A stretch of 64,000 nucleotides of DNA, taken from contig CM119267.1 in NCBI GenBank assembly GCA_051294375.1, positions 19,667,546 to 19,731,545 of the forward strand, read 5' to 3'. Shown one piece after another: positions 11,401-23,366 of this stretch; the stretch's first letter is position 1, and each line of letters starts with the position of its first letter. The notes beneath the pieces were generated by a model, which saw nothing but the letters and a program-made list of their open reading frames with translations, did not search any database and had not been told where the DNA came from. The position numbers and the translations under genes are program-made. The DNA comes from Paraspadella gotoi. Taxonomy: Eukaryota > Chaetognatha.

Positions 11401-12259
11401 CCGTCGAGTAGCTGAGTCAGCCCGCGATCGAGTGTCCGCTCGTTGACGCTCACGGCTCGATACTGTCCGTTCGCTTTGACCCGAGAGGCAGTTCGAGTTG
11501 GTGGGGCTGGTCGAGGTTGGGGAGCCGACGCGGCAGACCGGATAATGTCGTCAAAAAGCGGAGGAGGGTCCGCGTAATGAGGACTGTGACGGCCGGATAG
11601 GCCTTTTCCCTCCTGACGATAGGGTGGAGGAGATATCAAAACCTCGGTCAAAGTTTCCAATTTAATCGGGCGGACGTTGGGTTGAACGCAGGAGATTAAG
11701 ACAAAGACAACGATGACATCGTTGACCCAGATGGGGATGACCTGGCCCGCCTGGACGATACGGATCTGATCCAACAAGGTCGCTTCAATCTCCTCAGCGT
11801 TCGCCTCGAGAATTTCCCAGTCGTCGACCGAAACTGGTTCTACCGTGATCCTATTTTTTGTTTTTAATTTTGCATAATACAAGATAATATACAAGGTTAT
11901 ACGTAATTTAATAATCATCAATATTATTGATATTATTCAATAAGCAGACTGACCAACCTCCGACAAGGCGTGATCGCCGGCGGTAGAGGTCTCACAATAA
12001 CTTCCTGCCCGTGATAAACTCCGAGCTTCTCGGCATAGAGAGAGTTGATCGTGATGACCTCGCAGTTGGAGGAAACGATGTCGCCCGACCAAGAGACGTA
12101 GATCGGAGTTCTCGTCTTGTCGAACAAAAGCTCGAAGGCAATCACGTCGGCGACGGAAGTCGAGGCCGAAATGAGACGCGCCAAAGACTTGGTGATGCCG
12201 ACAAAGCAGTTCCGGTGTCCCGTAAAGGTCACTTTCGCAAGGGCCACTTTACCGTTCAT
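7677..12259 (-). CDS. PEX1: PEX1, peroxisomal AAA ATPase
   Basis: Three exons (12259-11958, 11850-8607, 8384-7677) give 1417 residues; human PEX1 is about 1283. The N-terminal double-psi/beta-barrel region ([12 protein letters not shown]..., [10 protein letters not shown]) spans the first intron. With PEX6 it extracts PEX5 from the peroxisomal membrane for recycling. The first ATPase module has GRRGVGRTS as Walker A and SILVLDDLD as Walker B. The second has [21 protein letters not shown] and [10 protein letters not shown]. The D1 P-loop has arginine where lysine binds phosphate, so D1 hydrolysis may be weak. A long low-complexity insert (about residues 110-500) accounts for the extra length. 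The 222-bp second intron contains a CT microsatellite (8441-8494). Confidence 0.96.
8441..8494. repeat. CT/TC microsatellite in PEX1 intron 2
   Basis: An interrupted ct/tc run lies inside the 8385-8606 intron, followed by a poly-A tract at 8521-8537. On the transcribed strand it is a purine-rich (ga) run. Confidence 0.8.
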
Positions 12260-12443
12260 GGCGCGGCGTCAGGCGGGAAGTGGATAAGGGGGGAATTTTT
12301 GAAAACGGATCTCGAGGGAGGAAAAAGATAAAACCAAAAATCAACAAAGCATGATAATAAATATTTATTATACGTATTTAAATACGCTTCAACAGGATGG
12401 AATTCGAGGCAAAGGGATCAGCGAGGGGAAGAAAATCGGTCTA

Positions 12444-13246
12444 TCATCGATCATAGACCCAAACAGCATCGACGCCGTCGCCGATGGTCAATTTCGCAGT
12501 CCATTCCTCGATGGGAAATCGACAGGCGACGACTCTGGCTCCTGGTTTCAATTCCGACTCCAGTTTTGTCCGCAGAGGTGGCATCATCTCCTCGACGCCG
12601 AAGACGACCACGTTATCGAAGGAAGAGACGTCGTACTTCCAAAGATCCTATGAGAAAAAGGCGATGAAGTACTTATAATACTCAATATTTAAAAAGGCAC
12701 GAATGTTTAAAAACAAAAAAAAAATACTTTTTTCACGAAATTCGCTCGCGCCGCGAGTCCGGCGCTTCGAGCTTTGGCACGAGCGTAGAAAACAAGCCAA
12801 GGATTTATCTCGACGCCGGTGGAGAGAAATCCGGCTCGCGCTGTTGCCATGACGACGCGTCCGTCGCCGGAACCGATGTCGAGAACGCGAGAAGAGGCGG
12901 AACGAGACGAGAGGCCATTGAGGATGTTGGTGATCTTTTTTTCCCAAAGAGTGATGAGGAAAAATTAACCAGAGGAAAACAAAAGATGAAGAGAAATTAA
13001 AAGAACCAAATCGCGAACCTGAGTGGGAGTCGCTGGGACGTAAGGCAGACAAACTCGCCTCAAAGCCGGACTGATGAACGGCCAAAGCAGCGAGCAGATT
13101 GCGCTGGTGAGGGCGCCGCAAGTGCCAATGACGACCCACTTCCTGCGAGAAGGGGAACACTGGTCGTACAAAGTCTCTGTTGGTTTAGAGGTCATCCAGT
13201 TGGGCAATGAAGAGGATTCCTCTGATCCCTTCCCGCTGTTGCTCAT
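12444..13246 (-). CDS. ATPSCKMT: ATP synthase c-subunit lysine methyltransferase (FAM173)
   Basis: Three exons (13246-13019, 12934-12728, 12647-12444) in phase 0 encode 212 residues. A hydrophobic N-terminal segment (WVVIGTCGALTSAICSLLWPF) precedes the family signature LPYVPATPTQ. The SAM-binding motif VLDIGSGDGRVV follows, then GVEINPWLVFYARAKA and DLWKYDVSSFDNVVVFGVEEMM. The C-terminus GARVVACRFPIEEW...VWVYDR matches FAM173. The family trimethylates a lysine of the F1Fo ATP synthase c-ring in mitochondria; N-terminal membrane anchoring fits this. Only 184 bp separate it from the PEX1 start, on the same strand. The 84-bp first intron has a poor pyrimidine tract, so that acceptor is the least certain. 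Confidence 0.92.
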
Positions 13247-13565
13247 GACTGAAAAAAAAAGGTGCTGAACACGGATCGCTAAAATGTTATGAACGCGACG
13301 TACTATTTAAACGTATTGTCATTTATTTTTTAAGAAAGTATTGATTCGTTGATTGGAGCGCGACGCTTGAATGTAAAAAAGTTTTTAAACACACAGCAAA
13401 ACGTAAAACGCTGGTAGTAGAATAAATATTATAAAAACAGTACCTCAACGACTTTAAACATTAAGGAAAAAGAAAGATCAATGTAAGAAAGGAGAAAAAG
13501 ATGGAAGAAAAGAAAGAAATGAAGGAAAGAATAAAAGAATTTTTGTTTCTATTTTCCTAAAGTTT

Positions 13566-15193
13566 TCACGATCCGATCCTCTGCAAGTTTTCTCCCTTGG
13601 CCTTTTTCTCCTTGACGTTCCAGTTGTAGATCCTGGCCATATTGACCTCGGTCGTCGTGATCTGATCTCGTAAATAGTTAATGTCGTCTTCCAGTTTTTC
13701 CAAGCTGGACTTGGCGTCAGTGAGGTTCTTGTCAAGAAGCGCCTCGGCCTCTTCGATGTCGTACTCCAGCATAGTGCAGGCACCGAGCCAAAGGCAGACG
13801 CGCTGGGTCGGTGGCACCTCCGCCTTCGCGAAAACTTGGTCCGATAGGAGAAACTGGAAATTAAGAACGAGATTGTAAAAATTTATAAATTATAAAAACT
13901 AATAAATCCTAACAAGATATGAAAATATCCAGGAACATACTACGTATCAATCGATCAGTTTTCTCCCCTTAAAGCTTAAACAAGTTTGAGCAAACAATGT
14001 CGGATCTGCGGTAATTATTTAATTTATTAATTAATTCAAGTTAATTAATTAGGCAATAAAAAAATTCATCAATTTGATTCGAAATGTTTTTTTTTAAGTC
14101 TTTTCGTAACTGACTACGACAATGACGATGATGACAGCGATGACAACAATAATGCCGATAGATTGATTGATTAAATAATTAATTGATAAATGAATTGGTT
14201 TATTGAATAATAAATTGATTTACTGATTAATTAATTATTGATTAATTAATTGGCTAATTAATTATTTGATTAATTAATATATGTTGCATTTTCATTTAAT
14301 ATAAAAGAAAAAGAAACAATCAATTGATGAAACAGATTTTTTTCATTTAAACTCATTTCCACTTAAACGATTCCATCGAAACTTAATTTCCAGCTTAATC
14401 ACATACTTTCCTACCCACATAAATTCAAGTCAATTGCCCCATCAAATAGTAAAAATAGTAAAATAGTAAAATAGATTTTTTTGTATTTTCCATTTGAACT
14501 CAAATGATTTCATCGAAACTTGATTTCCAGCTCAATCACCCACTTTCCCACCCACACACAAAATTTCATTTCAATCCATCCATCCAATCTCAAGTAATTG
14601 GAGTTTAATGCTAAGGGGGGATGGACGGACGGACATTTTTTTTTTTTGCATAATTTATGTTCTGATATGATGAAAATGATTTACCCATAAAAGGGGGTGA
14701 ACCGACGGACCGACAAAGTGAATTATAGAGTCGGAATCTGCTGATAAGCAGATCCGACTAAAAACTAGGCATCCCGCTTTATCTTATTAGTTAAAAACAG
14801 TCATAAATAACAAATTATCTAATAAAATCGCACAAATAAACAAACAAACAAACAAGCATAGATAAGTTGTTTTTTGTTTTTTAATCAATCTACCTGCGTT
14901 TCAATCGGGCCGTCCTCCCGCTTGGCCTTGAGGTGTTTGACCGCCTCGAGCGTGGTCGTGATTTCGGGAATCTGGGATTTGAGCCGCTTCTTCTTGGCGT
15001 CGAAATTGGCAAGCATAAATTTAAACTTTTGATGCTGCTCGTCGAGGCGTTTGAGGACCTCCTCGGGCGTCTCTCCCTTCACGCTCTTCATGAAGGCATC
15101 AACATCCTCCAAAAAGACGGCCTCCGGAATCCCCGAGTGGACACCTTTCTCGCCAGGAATAAGAAGACGATTTGGATTTTCGGTCGAAGTCAT
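13566..15193 (-). CDS. VBP1: prefoldin subunit 3 (VHL-binding protein 1)
   Basis: Two exons (15193-14894, 13853-13566) in phase 0 give 195 residues; human VBP1 is about 197. Two coiled-coil arms flank the conserved centre. Exon 1 contains GIPEAVFLEDVDAFM and a heptad helix. Exon 2 contains VPPTQRVCLWLGACTMLEYD, EEAEALLDKNL and TTTEVNMARIYNWNV. It is an alpha-class subunit of the hexameric prefoldin chaperone that hands actin and tubulin to CCT. The 1040-bp intron is large for this locus and repeat-rich. TRMU lies 104 bp upstream on the same strand. Confidence 0.96.
14340..14768. repeat. repeats inside the VBP1 intron
   Basis: A block near 14343-14420 (ccatcgaaacttaatttccagcttaatcac) recurs at about 14479-14560 as an imperfect tandem copy. 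At 14711-14768, gaccgacaaagtgaattatagagtcgg is followed by the hairpin atctgct-gata-agcagat; a related copy sits at 63645-63710. The neighbouring aattaatt-rich tract (14030-14280) is low complexity. Confidence 0.6.
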
Positions 15194-15297
15194 CGTTTGT
15201 GTTAAAAATCGGAGGTACGAATAGAGAGCGAAATGACCAAAATTTGGTTAGGCTGCTTGGATCTTAAAAGATAACAAAATAAATAACAATGTAACGA

Positions 15298-17331
15298 TTA
15301 ACCGCTGTTAGAATTCACATGAACAGACTTTTCTGCCTCCTGCAAATCCCACAAGGTTGCACCAGGAGCCAAAATTCGCGCGGAGCCGAGACACTCTTCT
15401 CCGCGATAAAAGGTGGCAAACTGTCCCGGAGTTAAAGCTCTCGTGGGTTCCTTAAGCCGCACGAAAAATCGACCGTTTCGACGCGAAAGGGCGCAGGGAT
15501 CGACGAGGCCTTGATTGTTATGTTGGAAGCGGAAGCCGAGTTTCGAAAAGTCAACATCGTCACCGTCGTCGTCGACGTAGAGATGCGGATCGCCGGCGAT
15601 CCAATGAGGAGCTTCTACTTCCATTGTGCAAGAAAATAAAGAGGGGTGGTGAGTTCCTAGAAAGGGGGGTGATGAACGGTCATTCAAATTCGTATCACGC
15701 CAGGTCAGTGGTCAGTGAAAAACCTGGAGCAACCAAAATGTCGTTAGTATCGACGTTCCGCTTGGCGACAAAGAAGGCTTTACGCTGACCCCCTAATCCA
15801 ATTCGTTGCCCGATCGTCCATTGATGAATTCCGGAATGGGTTCCAATAACTTTGCCATTCTCGACGTGAATAAAGTTGCCTTTTTTTATGGAAATATTGA
15901 TTAGCTGTCGATCACAAATTAAATTTCCTATTTGAGCTTACCAGGAGTAGGCGCAATGTAACCATCGATGAACTTTTGGAAACGTCGACTGCCGATAAAG
16001 CAGATCCCCATGGACTCCCGCTTGGAGGCAAACTTGCCCAAACCGATATCTATGGCCAGTTGCTTAACTTCTCTCTTGGTCAAGTTTCCAACGGGAAAAA
16101 TTACTCTACGAAGAGCCGACTAATTTAAAGTAAAATGACGGTTCATTTCAATTAAGAAATTGACAGTAAAAATATCAACTTTATGATTTCTTACTTGAGA
16201 TATTCTACTGAGAAAAAAAGACTGATCCTTAATTAGATCGACGCCCCTTAAAAGTCTAACGGGTTCGCCGGCAGCGTCAAGACCCTTCAGCAATTCGAGG
16301 CGCCGCCCAGCGCTGGTCCGCGCATAATGACCGGTCGCCAAAGCGTCCAAGCCCAAAACATTACTGGAATTTGACCAATAATTAATACAGACCACATTAT
16401 ATAATTTGATATTTTTGTTGGACAAACTCTCGTCGGAATTTGTTACTCCTGGTTTCATTTTGTAATAATAATAATAATAGTAATAATAACAATCAATATT
16501 TGTTGTCAAACATTGCTGTTTGTTATTATTTCATTAATATGTTCTAACTATGATTTTCATTCATACAGATTGTAATAATAATAATAGCCATCGTCGGGGT
16601 TTTGTATGTTTTATATGTTCATATGTTCCGTGCGTATAATTTATAATATAACTTATAATTATAAATTACTTCTATTATCATTATTTTAGTTAATTCTTTT
16701 GCCAAACTCTAAGCAACTGAGGAAAGGCTTTCTGTTGACATTCAGAGTTGTCCCATGTGAATGAAATTTTACACACAAACTTTACACACACTTACAACAT
16801 TTTCGTTTATCATATTGTTTGGTTTGTTTTTAATTTAATTTTAATACTAAAGTTTAAAAACGAACCTCGTATAGTTTAGAAAAGTGCGAAATTTGATGAG
16901 TTCATTGCAAACGATATCGGGATTCGGCGTTCTTCCGTTTTCGTAGTCGTCAACGACGTAAGAGAACACATGATTCCAGTATTCCTTGGTGAAATTCACT
17001 TCCTTCAATTCGACGCCCAAAGCGGACGCCGCCGTCTTGGCGTAGTTCAGGTCTTCGTCCGCCCCGCAAACGCCTACAATAACGACATCAATCACTTTTC
17101 TTTAGAACTTAAAAATAATAACATCTGACTTTTACTGATACCCGTCTCGTCTTGCGCGTCCCAGTTCCGCATGAAGACGCCGGTGACGCAGTGCCCTTCT
17201 GATTTGAGAAGGTGGGCGGCGATGGTGGAGTCGACGCCGCCGCTCATTCCCACGGCCACGTGAAGACGACGAAAAAGATGGCGCAGGGGCTCCGGGGCAA
17301 CCAACCTCTCTCCGAACCGCGCCGCCCGCAT
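15298..17331 (-). CDS. TRMU: mitochondrial tRNA-specific 2-thiouridylase
   Basis: Six exons (17331-17142, 17073-16866, 16363-16195, 16119-15942, 15879-15724, 15656-15298) close in phase for 419 residues; human TRMU is about 421. The enzyme makes the 2-thio group of U34 in mitochondrial tRNA Lys, Glu and Gln. The N-terminal PP-loop is [20 protein letters not shown] and [16 protein letters not shown] include the catalytic cysteine. ALATGHYAR and [18 protein letters not shown] follow. The second catalytic-cysteine segment is ESMGICFIG. The C-terminal beta-barrel keeps [22 protein letters not shown] short basic N-terminus ([10 protein letters not shown]...) could serve as mitochondrial targeting. 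Confidence 0.97.
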
Positions 17332-18030
17332 TTCACCAGAAGTTTTTTAATCTTTTTAAAAATGAGCTCATAATCCCGAACTTAGGATTAGGAAATTTAG
17401 GTCCAAACTTCCGAACTGGAATCGGGGAAAAAATTAATCAAATTGCAAAAACATTGAGTTACGCGAAAGCAACATCATTTTTAAATCCATTGGCGATATC
17501 ATCGGACCGAAAACGATAACAATTACAGGGCGATACGGGTAAACAGGAATTTAAACCTGGCTTGATCAAGTGTAAATTAAAAAAAAATATGGGATAAACG
17601 TTAAAAACTGTCTTGTTGGAATGATAACGATTTAAAAACAATGGAGAGAGAAAGAGAGCTAAGTCAACGCGAACATTAACTGCTAATCTGATAACGAATA
17701 TATGTAAATAAAGCGATAAAAATAATGAGTAAATTAAAAATTAAATAAGTTAAAACACTACGCTTATTGCTAAAATACTGAAAGAAGGCACGAACGATGA
17801 GAAAAGGTGTTTTTAATAATAGATTTGTAAAACATACTCGCGTCATGGATCCAGGTTATTGCAAATTATTCGTTAAAGCTCGTAATTCGTCCCAGTGGAG
17901 GGTAATTAATTTCATTGGTACGGCGTTCTTTGGTTATGATTGGATAAAAACATGATCGGTATCCGCTAAATTCTCCCCAGATTAAAAAAAAAATAGACAC
18001 GCATGCCACTAACATCGTAGACTTTCGTTT
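17332..18030. other. intergenic, nothing recognised
   Basis: AT-rich spacer between the ACSL stop and the TRMU start. No coding or RNA gene is recognised. Confidence 0.5.
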
Positions 18031-20469
18031 TTACCAGAGTTGTTCATACATTTCGTCAATGTACTGTCGATACTTCGTGAGCACCAGGCCTCGTTTGACT
18101 TTAAAGGTTGGCGTGAGTAAATCATTCTCGGGCGTCCACATCTCGGCTTCGAGGTAAATGTCCTTAACCTGTTCGAAAGAGGCGAGCTTAGCCTCTTTAC
18201 CCACCCGGACCATGTCTTCGAGGATTGCCGCTTTGAGGGCGGGGTCGGCGACCAGGTCGGCCAATGAGGACTCCCCATCCGCACCGTTGTTGTTGTTCTT
18301 GGCAGCCCACTTCCGCGTCGCATCCTCGTCCGGAACGACGACGGCCACGAGGACGGATTTGAGCGATTCTCCATGGACAAACACTTGACCGACGAGGGCG
18401 CTGCGGGCGTAAACCGTTTCAATCTTTTCCGGAGCCACGTATTCTCCCTGCGCCAGTTTGAAAATGTTCTTTTTCCTGTCTATAATCTTGAGAGATCCGC
18501 TTGGCGACCAGAGGCCGATGTCGCCGGTGTGCAGCCAGCCGTCTTCGTCGAGGGCTTCCTGCGTCCTCTGAGGATCCTTGTAGTAACCCTTGAAAACGTT
18601 GGTCCCCTTCATGCAGATCTCGCCCTTGTTGTCCCGGGCAAAGTATCCCATTTCAGGAACATCGACCAATTTGATCTTTTGACAGGGAAGCGGAGGGCCT
18701 ACTTCGCCGGTAGTGCGTTCGCCTTTTGAAATAGCGATGTAAATATTCCATATCCGTCAACCATTTCTCACTTTCCCGCTTTGTTCCTCACCTATGAGTT
18801 GAACCGTAGCGACCCCGGCGCATTCGGTCTGACCGTAACCTTCCATCATGTACGCCCCCATGCCCGCACGGGCGAACTCCATGACGTTGGGATCCAGCGG
18901 CGCGGAACCGCTGAAAATGGCCTTTACGCAACCGCCGAGAGTTTGATGGATTTTCTTAAACGCTGAAAGGAAATGATGTTGATTCAAAAAAGAGTCATTT
19001 TTTATTTAAGAAACAGGCTGATGTGGCGAATCCTAAATTCACCTCCCATATAGCTTGGTGAAACTCAGCTTGTCCAACCGTGAGTTCCAGGTTTAATCCC
19101 CTCATGGTCACGCTGGTTAAGTGTGATGGTGTCAGCATAAATACGCCAGTGACATGGGGTAGTCACTGCAGGTACAAAGCCCTGAGCGCCAGCTGTCGGT
19201 AGATGTCATCACAAATATTTCCCCGTCGTCATACTGATTAACTTTCTTTATTAAGTCACGACACATCTACACAACCAACTTACCGATATAATCCCAAAGG
19301 GTGTCCCTCTTGAAAATTCCTTGCTCGATGTCACTCTTCTTTTTCTTTAACGCCCAGTTGAATACGAAAGACTTTATGCGTGAGCCGCTGACGTTTCCGC
19401 GCACCGTATCGTACATCCGATTGAGTAAACGCGGGACGGTGGGAAACACCGTGGGTCCAAGCGCCTGCATGTCCGAGGTAAGAAGTTTAATGTCGCCCTG
19501 ATAAAACCCGATTCTGCCGCCGAGCGTGATGATGGTAAGCAGGACGCTCTGTTCGAAAACGTGGGCCAGGGGCAAATAGCTAATGTGGGCCTCCGCGGGA
19601 GTGAGGTTGAGCGGCTTGCACCACTCCAAGACGCCGGCCACTGTTCCGCAATAGTTGGCGTGGGTCAGCATAGCGCCCTTGGGATTCCCCGTGGTCCCGC
19701 TAGTGTAGCAAATGATGGCAAGGTCGTCAGGTTTCGGTAATGAGAGCTCCACCGGATTTTCCTTTCCCTTGGCCAGGACGTCGTTCCAAGAAATGAGAAC
19801 AATGCCGCCTCGTTCTGCCGTCGCCTTTACTTCCTCTCCTACGGTCTCGATGACGACGAGCTTCTTCAACGAGGGCGTGTCCGAGAGTCTTCCTAACAAA
19901 CTCTTCGCCTTAGCCTCCGTATCGCAGAGAACGCAAGAAGTTTCAGTCTGGTTAAGGATAAAACTACAGGATTCGGGTCCGAGAGTGTCGTACAAAGGCA
20001 CGATGCTAGTGGTATACATCCAACACCCAAACGCCGCCACCATCCATTCGACGCGGTTTTGCGAGTAAATGCCAAGAAAAGACTCTGGGTTGCCAGGCTC
20101 CAACACGCCGAGATCTACGAGGCCAGAGATTAAATCCTTGGCTCGCTGCTCGGTCTCAGAGAAGGAAAAAAAAGTATAAGGGGCCTCCTTCTCGGGTCGC
20201 CAGCCGAGGCAGGGCCCGTCCTCGGACACCCGCTTGCCGTGAAAAAACATTTCGGCGAGAGTGGAGCAACATCCGAAGGGTTGCGACGACATCGGGGCGT
20301 TCTTGTTCAAGAGGACAGACTTGCGTGGAACGTCAGCCCGGTCCCCATCGTGGCCGCCATACGTTTCCGGCGTCGAGACACGTCGAATATCGAGGTAGGA
20401 TAGGTCGACGTTCATCTCACCATAAGGTCCGGCTTTGGCAGGAATAGAAAGAGAGGTTGAAGTGGACAT
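18031..20469 (-). CDS. ACSL: long-chain acyl-CoA synthetase
   Basis: Three exons (20469-19284, 18962-18792, 18722-18031) give 682 residues, the usual size of the ACSL1/5/6 group. It activates long-chain fatty acids to acyl-CoA through an acyl-AMP intermediate. The AMP-binding P-loop motif is ICYTSGTTGNPKGAML. EGYGQTECAG, DGWLHTGDIGLW and KIIDRKKNIFKLAQGEYVAPEKIE are the later adenylation motifs. I see no strong N-terminal membrane segment, unlike most vertebrate ACSL proteins, so membrane attachment is unclear. The first intron (321 bp) carries a SINE in the opposite orientation. I cannot say which vertebrate paralogue it matches best. Confidence 0.95.
19010..19240 (+). mobile_element. tRNA-derived SINE in ACSL intron 1
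   Basis: A-box-like TAGCTTGGTGAA (19051-19062) and B-box-like GGTTTAATCCC (about 19090-19100) are spaced as in a tRNA head. The following 100 bp (ctggttaagtgtgatggtg...ataaa.a.gccagtgacat...gtcactg) match the minus-strand copies at 31581-31837 and 32058-32313. The edges are approximate. Confidence 0.6.
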
Positions 20470-20885
20470 TGGACACGGAGTGAGTACTTGATGTAAATTT
20501 GAGTTTCGGTATGATTTTCAATGAGTATTGATTAGAATGGCCCACATTCGTAGATATGATTTGATATGTAGTCCAAAGATTTAATTAATTGGACTAAAAA
20601 ATAAAACAAAGTTTTGTAAAGAAATAAATTCAACAATGTCATCGCCAATCCAAAGTCGGGGGCAAGATAGCTTGTTTATTGAATTTATGAATAATTTTTA
20701 AATGGGTTGTACCAATTTCACAAAATTATAAATTTCTATAAAAATAAGATGAACAGATTATCTGTCAGAAGGGGAATATCGTGATAAATAAAAATATTCA
20801 GAGCGGCTTCTGTCTTCATAGTTTTTGAGTTGCTATTCTATAATCATAATACATTTATCGGTTATATAAATTTCATTAAAACGTA
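20470..20885. other. intergenic, nothing recognised
   Basis: AT-rich spacer between the LRRC41 stop and the ACSL start. No feature is recognised. Confidence 0.5.
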
Positions 20886-23220
20886 TCACATATGGGCGAC
20901 ATGATCAGCAAAAAGAACGCCTAGATCTAAAATTAAAAGATCGACATCTATGACGGATTCTGAGAATAGTGCGATTGTCTCCGCCTTGTTACTGGAAGCG
21001 ACCGGATTCCCAGACAAGACTAGCCTATCTAGCGGCCGGCCTCCGGCCAATGCCTCCGCCAACGATGCCATTGAATCTTCAGGGATAAAATTGAAGCTCA
21101 AGTCCAACTCGGAGAGATCGGGAAAAGGATAAATCGTCGTTCCCTCCGAGGGAGCGAGGAGTTTACACATCAGATCGACGGCTCCGGACTTGAGCCGATT
21201 TCCGGAGAAAGAGATGTACTTCAGTCTATCGTTTCGTCGCAATCCGTCGACGAAGGCGTCAAGGCTCCCGTTGAGTATCAAGCCCGATAGAAAGCAGGTG
21301 GCCAATGAGAGTTCGACGAGGGAACATTGATTGGCCTTGAGATATTTGCAGAAAGCGCGACCGGCATCGCCGTCGAGAATGTTGAAGCCGATGTCTAGGT
21401 TTCTTAATCTGGGAGCTCGATGAAGGGTCGACAAAAGTGACTCAAGAAAAGTCGCCGACAGGCTGCAGTCCCTAAAATTTTAAGAGCAAAGATGATTTCA
21501 ATTCGGTGAACCCAAAACAAATCAATGCCCCGTTCGTGATCAACAAATACCTAAGCCTGAGCGTCGTTAGGTGCTGGGATCCTCCGTTGAGCCAAACGAC
21601 GAGTTTGGCGATCCCGTCAGCAGAAAACTTGTTACGACTCAGGTCGAGGGAAGCGACGGGTCGACGCCGAAACGACGAAAACAGATCGGCGTCAAAAGAG
21701 GCGCCGCCAGTGATCGTCTGAGAGGGAAAAGAATGAACGATTTGTGTCTTCAAGCAAATTTACAGCTTCGAGGAATCTAATTCTTTTGCGTAAGTCCAGA
21801 CTGTCACAATTCTAACCTGCAACAGGCCAAACATCTTCAGATGCAGCGGCGGTGGCTCCTCGATCTCTTCTTCTTGTTTAAAGTCCTCATCTAGGCTCTC
21901 GAGTCCCCACATCTCCAACTCTCTCCGCTCCTTCTCCGGAGTCGAAGTTGACTGCACGGCAAAGAGAAAGTCGAGCGCCGAGGGAAAGAAGACGACCTCC
22001 ATCAAGAGGTGAGTAAGACGCTCCAAGTAACCGCATCGTCGAAGGTGTTTCAGCACTCGCTCCACGTCAACGTTGGACTCGGACAAACGCAGCTTTTTCA
22101 GCGCCCTCCATCGCGTCAATTCTGGCGTCGGAGCGGGAAATATAACGTCGAGATCCTCTACAAACTCGTCGAGCTTGACGTCGAGCTCGAGCGTATCTAC
22201 GCCTCCGTCGTTGTCAGCTTCGTCGGTGGAGATGATTTGAAAAAACTTAAGAACGGCTTCTCGATCTAGCTGGAAAACGCCTCGGAGTAAAACATTACGA
22301 AGCTGTCCTCCTTTCTTCACGGCCTCGACGACGGTGAGAACGTCGTCCTTGCAGAGCGAGTCCAATCTGCTGATGGTCATCGATTCGACGCCGCCGCGGG
22401 CGAGTGCTTTGTAAAACCAAGATTTACTTGCCGCAGCGTCAGAATCGCTAGATGTATCAAGAGGAAACTCGGCAGCAGCAGCAGCGGCAAGGTCCGGGTC
22501 CTCGGCGAGCATTCGCAGTTTCGTACTTAACGTACCAATAAGGGCAAATTTTCGCAGTTGGCGGCAAAAGCGACAAAGATCTCGAATTTGTTCCTCAGAA
22601 AGGATTTTATTGTAGTCGTGCAAATTCATTGGATGGCCTATAGAATCACGTAGCTTCGGTAAAGTAAAATTAAATATAACCGCGGTCTGATAAGAATTGA
22701 ACTTTCGGTGGAAGAGCGGGTCATTGTAGTTGTGGAGAAGTTCGCAAAAATGCCTCTCCAAATAGGCGCGTCGAAAAGAAAAGCGATCATCGGGTAACAA
22801 ATTGGAATTGAAAGGCGCCACGTGACTGGCAAAGAATGACAAAATTAAAATACTACAGTTGAAAAAAAAATAGTCGTATTTTAATTACCCCAAACTCTCG
22901 AAGCTCGTCGGTTTCATCAACCGTTTCCTTGTTACTCCCCACCTCGTCTTCAGCAGCTCCTCCCAAACCAACTCTGTTTCCACGCCGCGTTTCTCGAAAT
23001 ACGCGTTAAATTCTTCCAACAAGCGCGCGCTCGAGCAGAAGAGAATAGGCACGAAAGCGTGAATGGGAATGGAGTCCAGAGTCCGAGTAATAACTCTTAT
23101 TCTGGTCTCTAAGTTCCACCTTGATTCAAATTGTGCGTTTTTGCCGAGGATCGATTCGGATAACATATCTCCGACTCTTAAGTTGCATAATTCCTGCAAC
23201 GCCCGCGGATTTGAGCACAT
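20886..23220 (-). CDS. LRRC41: LRRC41-like BC-box leucine-rich protein
   Basis: Four exons (23220-22889, 22825-21817, 21717-21551, 21471-20886) close in phase for 697 residues. The N-terminus LQELCNLRVGDML followed by IPIHAFVPILF and VWEELLKTRW matches the elongin BC-box/Cullin-box region of LRRC41 (MUF1). The middle has an Asp/Glu-rich region. The C-terminus is leucine-rich repeats: VASLDLSRNKFSADGIAKLV, LRNLDIGFNIL, LKYISFSGNRL and LSELDLSFNFI. The last residues (FADHVAHM) resemble the vertebrate end. It is a candidate substrate receptor of a Cullin5-elongin ubiquitin ligase, by family. The HEATR6 stop lies 146 bp upstream. Confidence 0.85.
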
Positions 23221-23366
23221 TTTTAAACTAGAAATTTTTTAGATAGTTCTTTAAAATCACCAATAACACGTACCACGTTAATTAAAACGCTCGCGCAAGG
23301 AAATAAATAGCGAAAAACCAATTTTAGTAATTTGTTTCCGTTTCTGCTTCGTTTTTTTTTTTTTAA

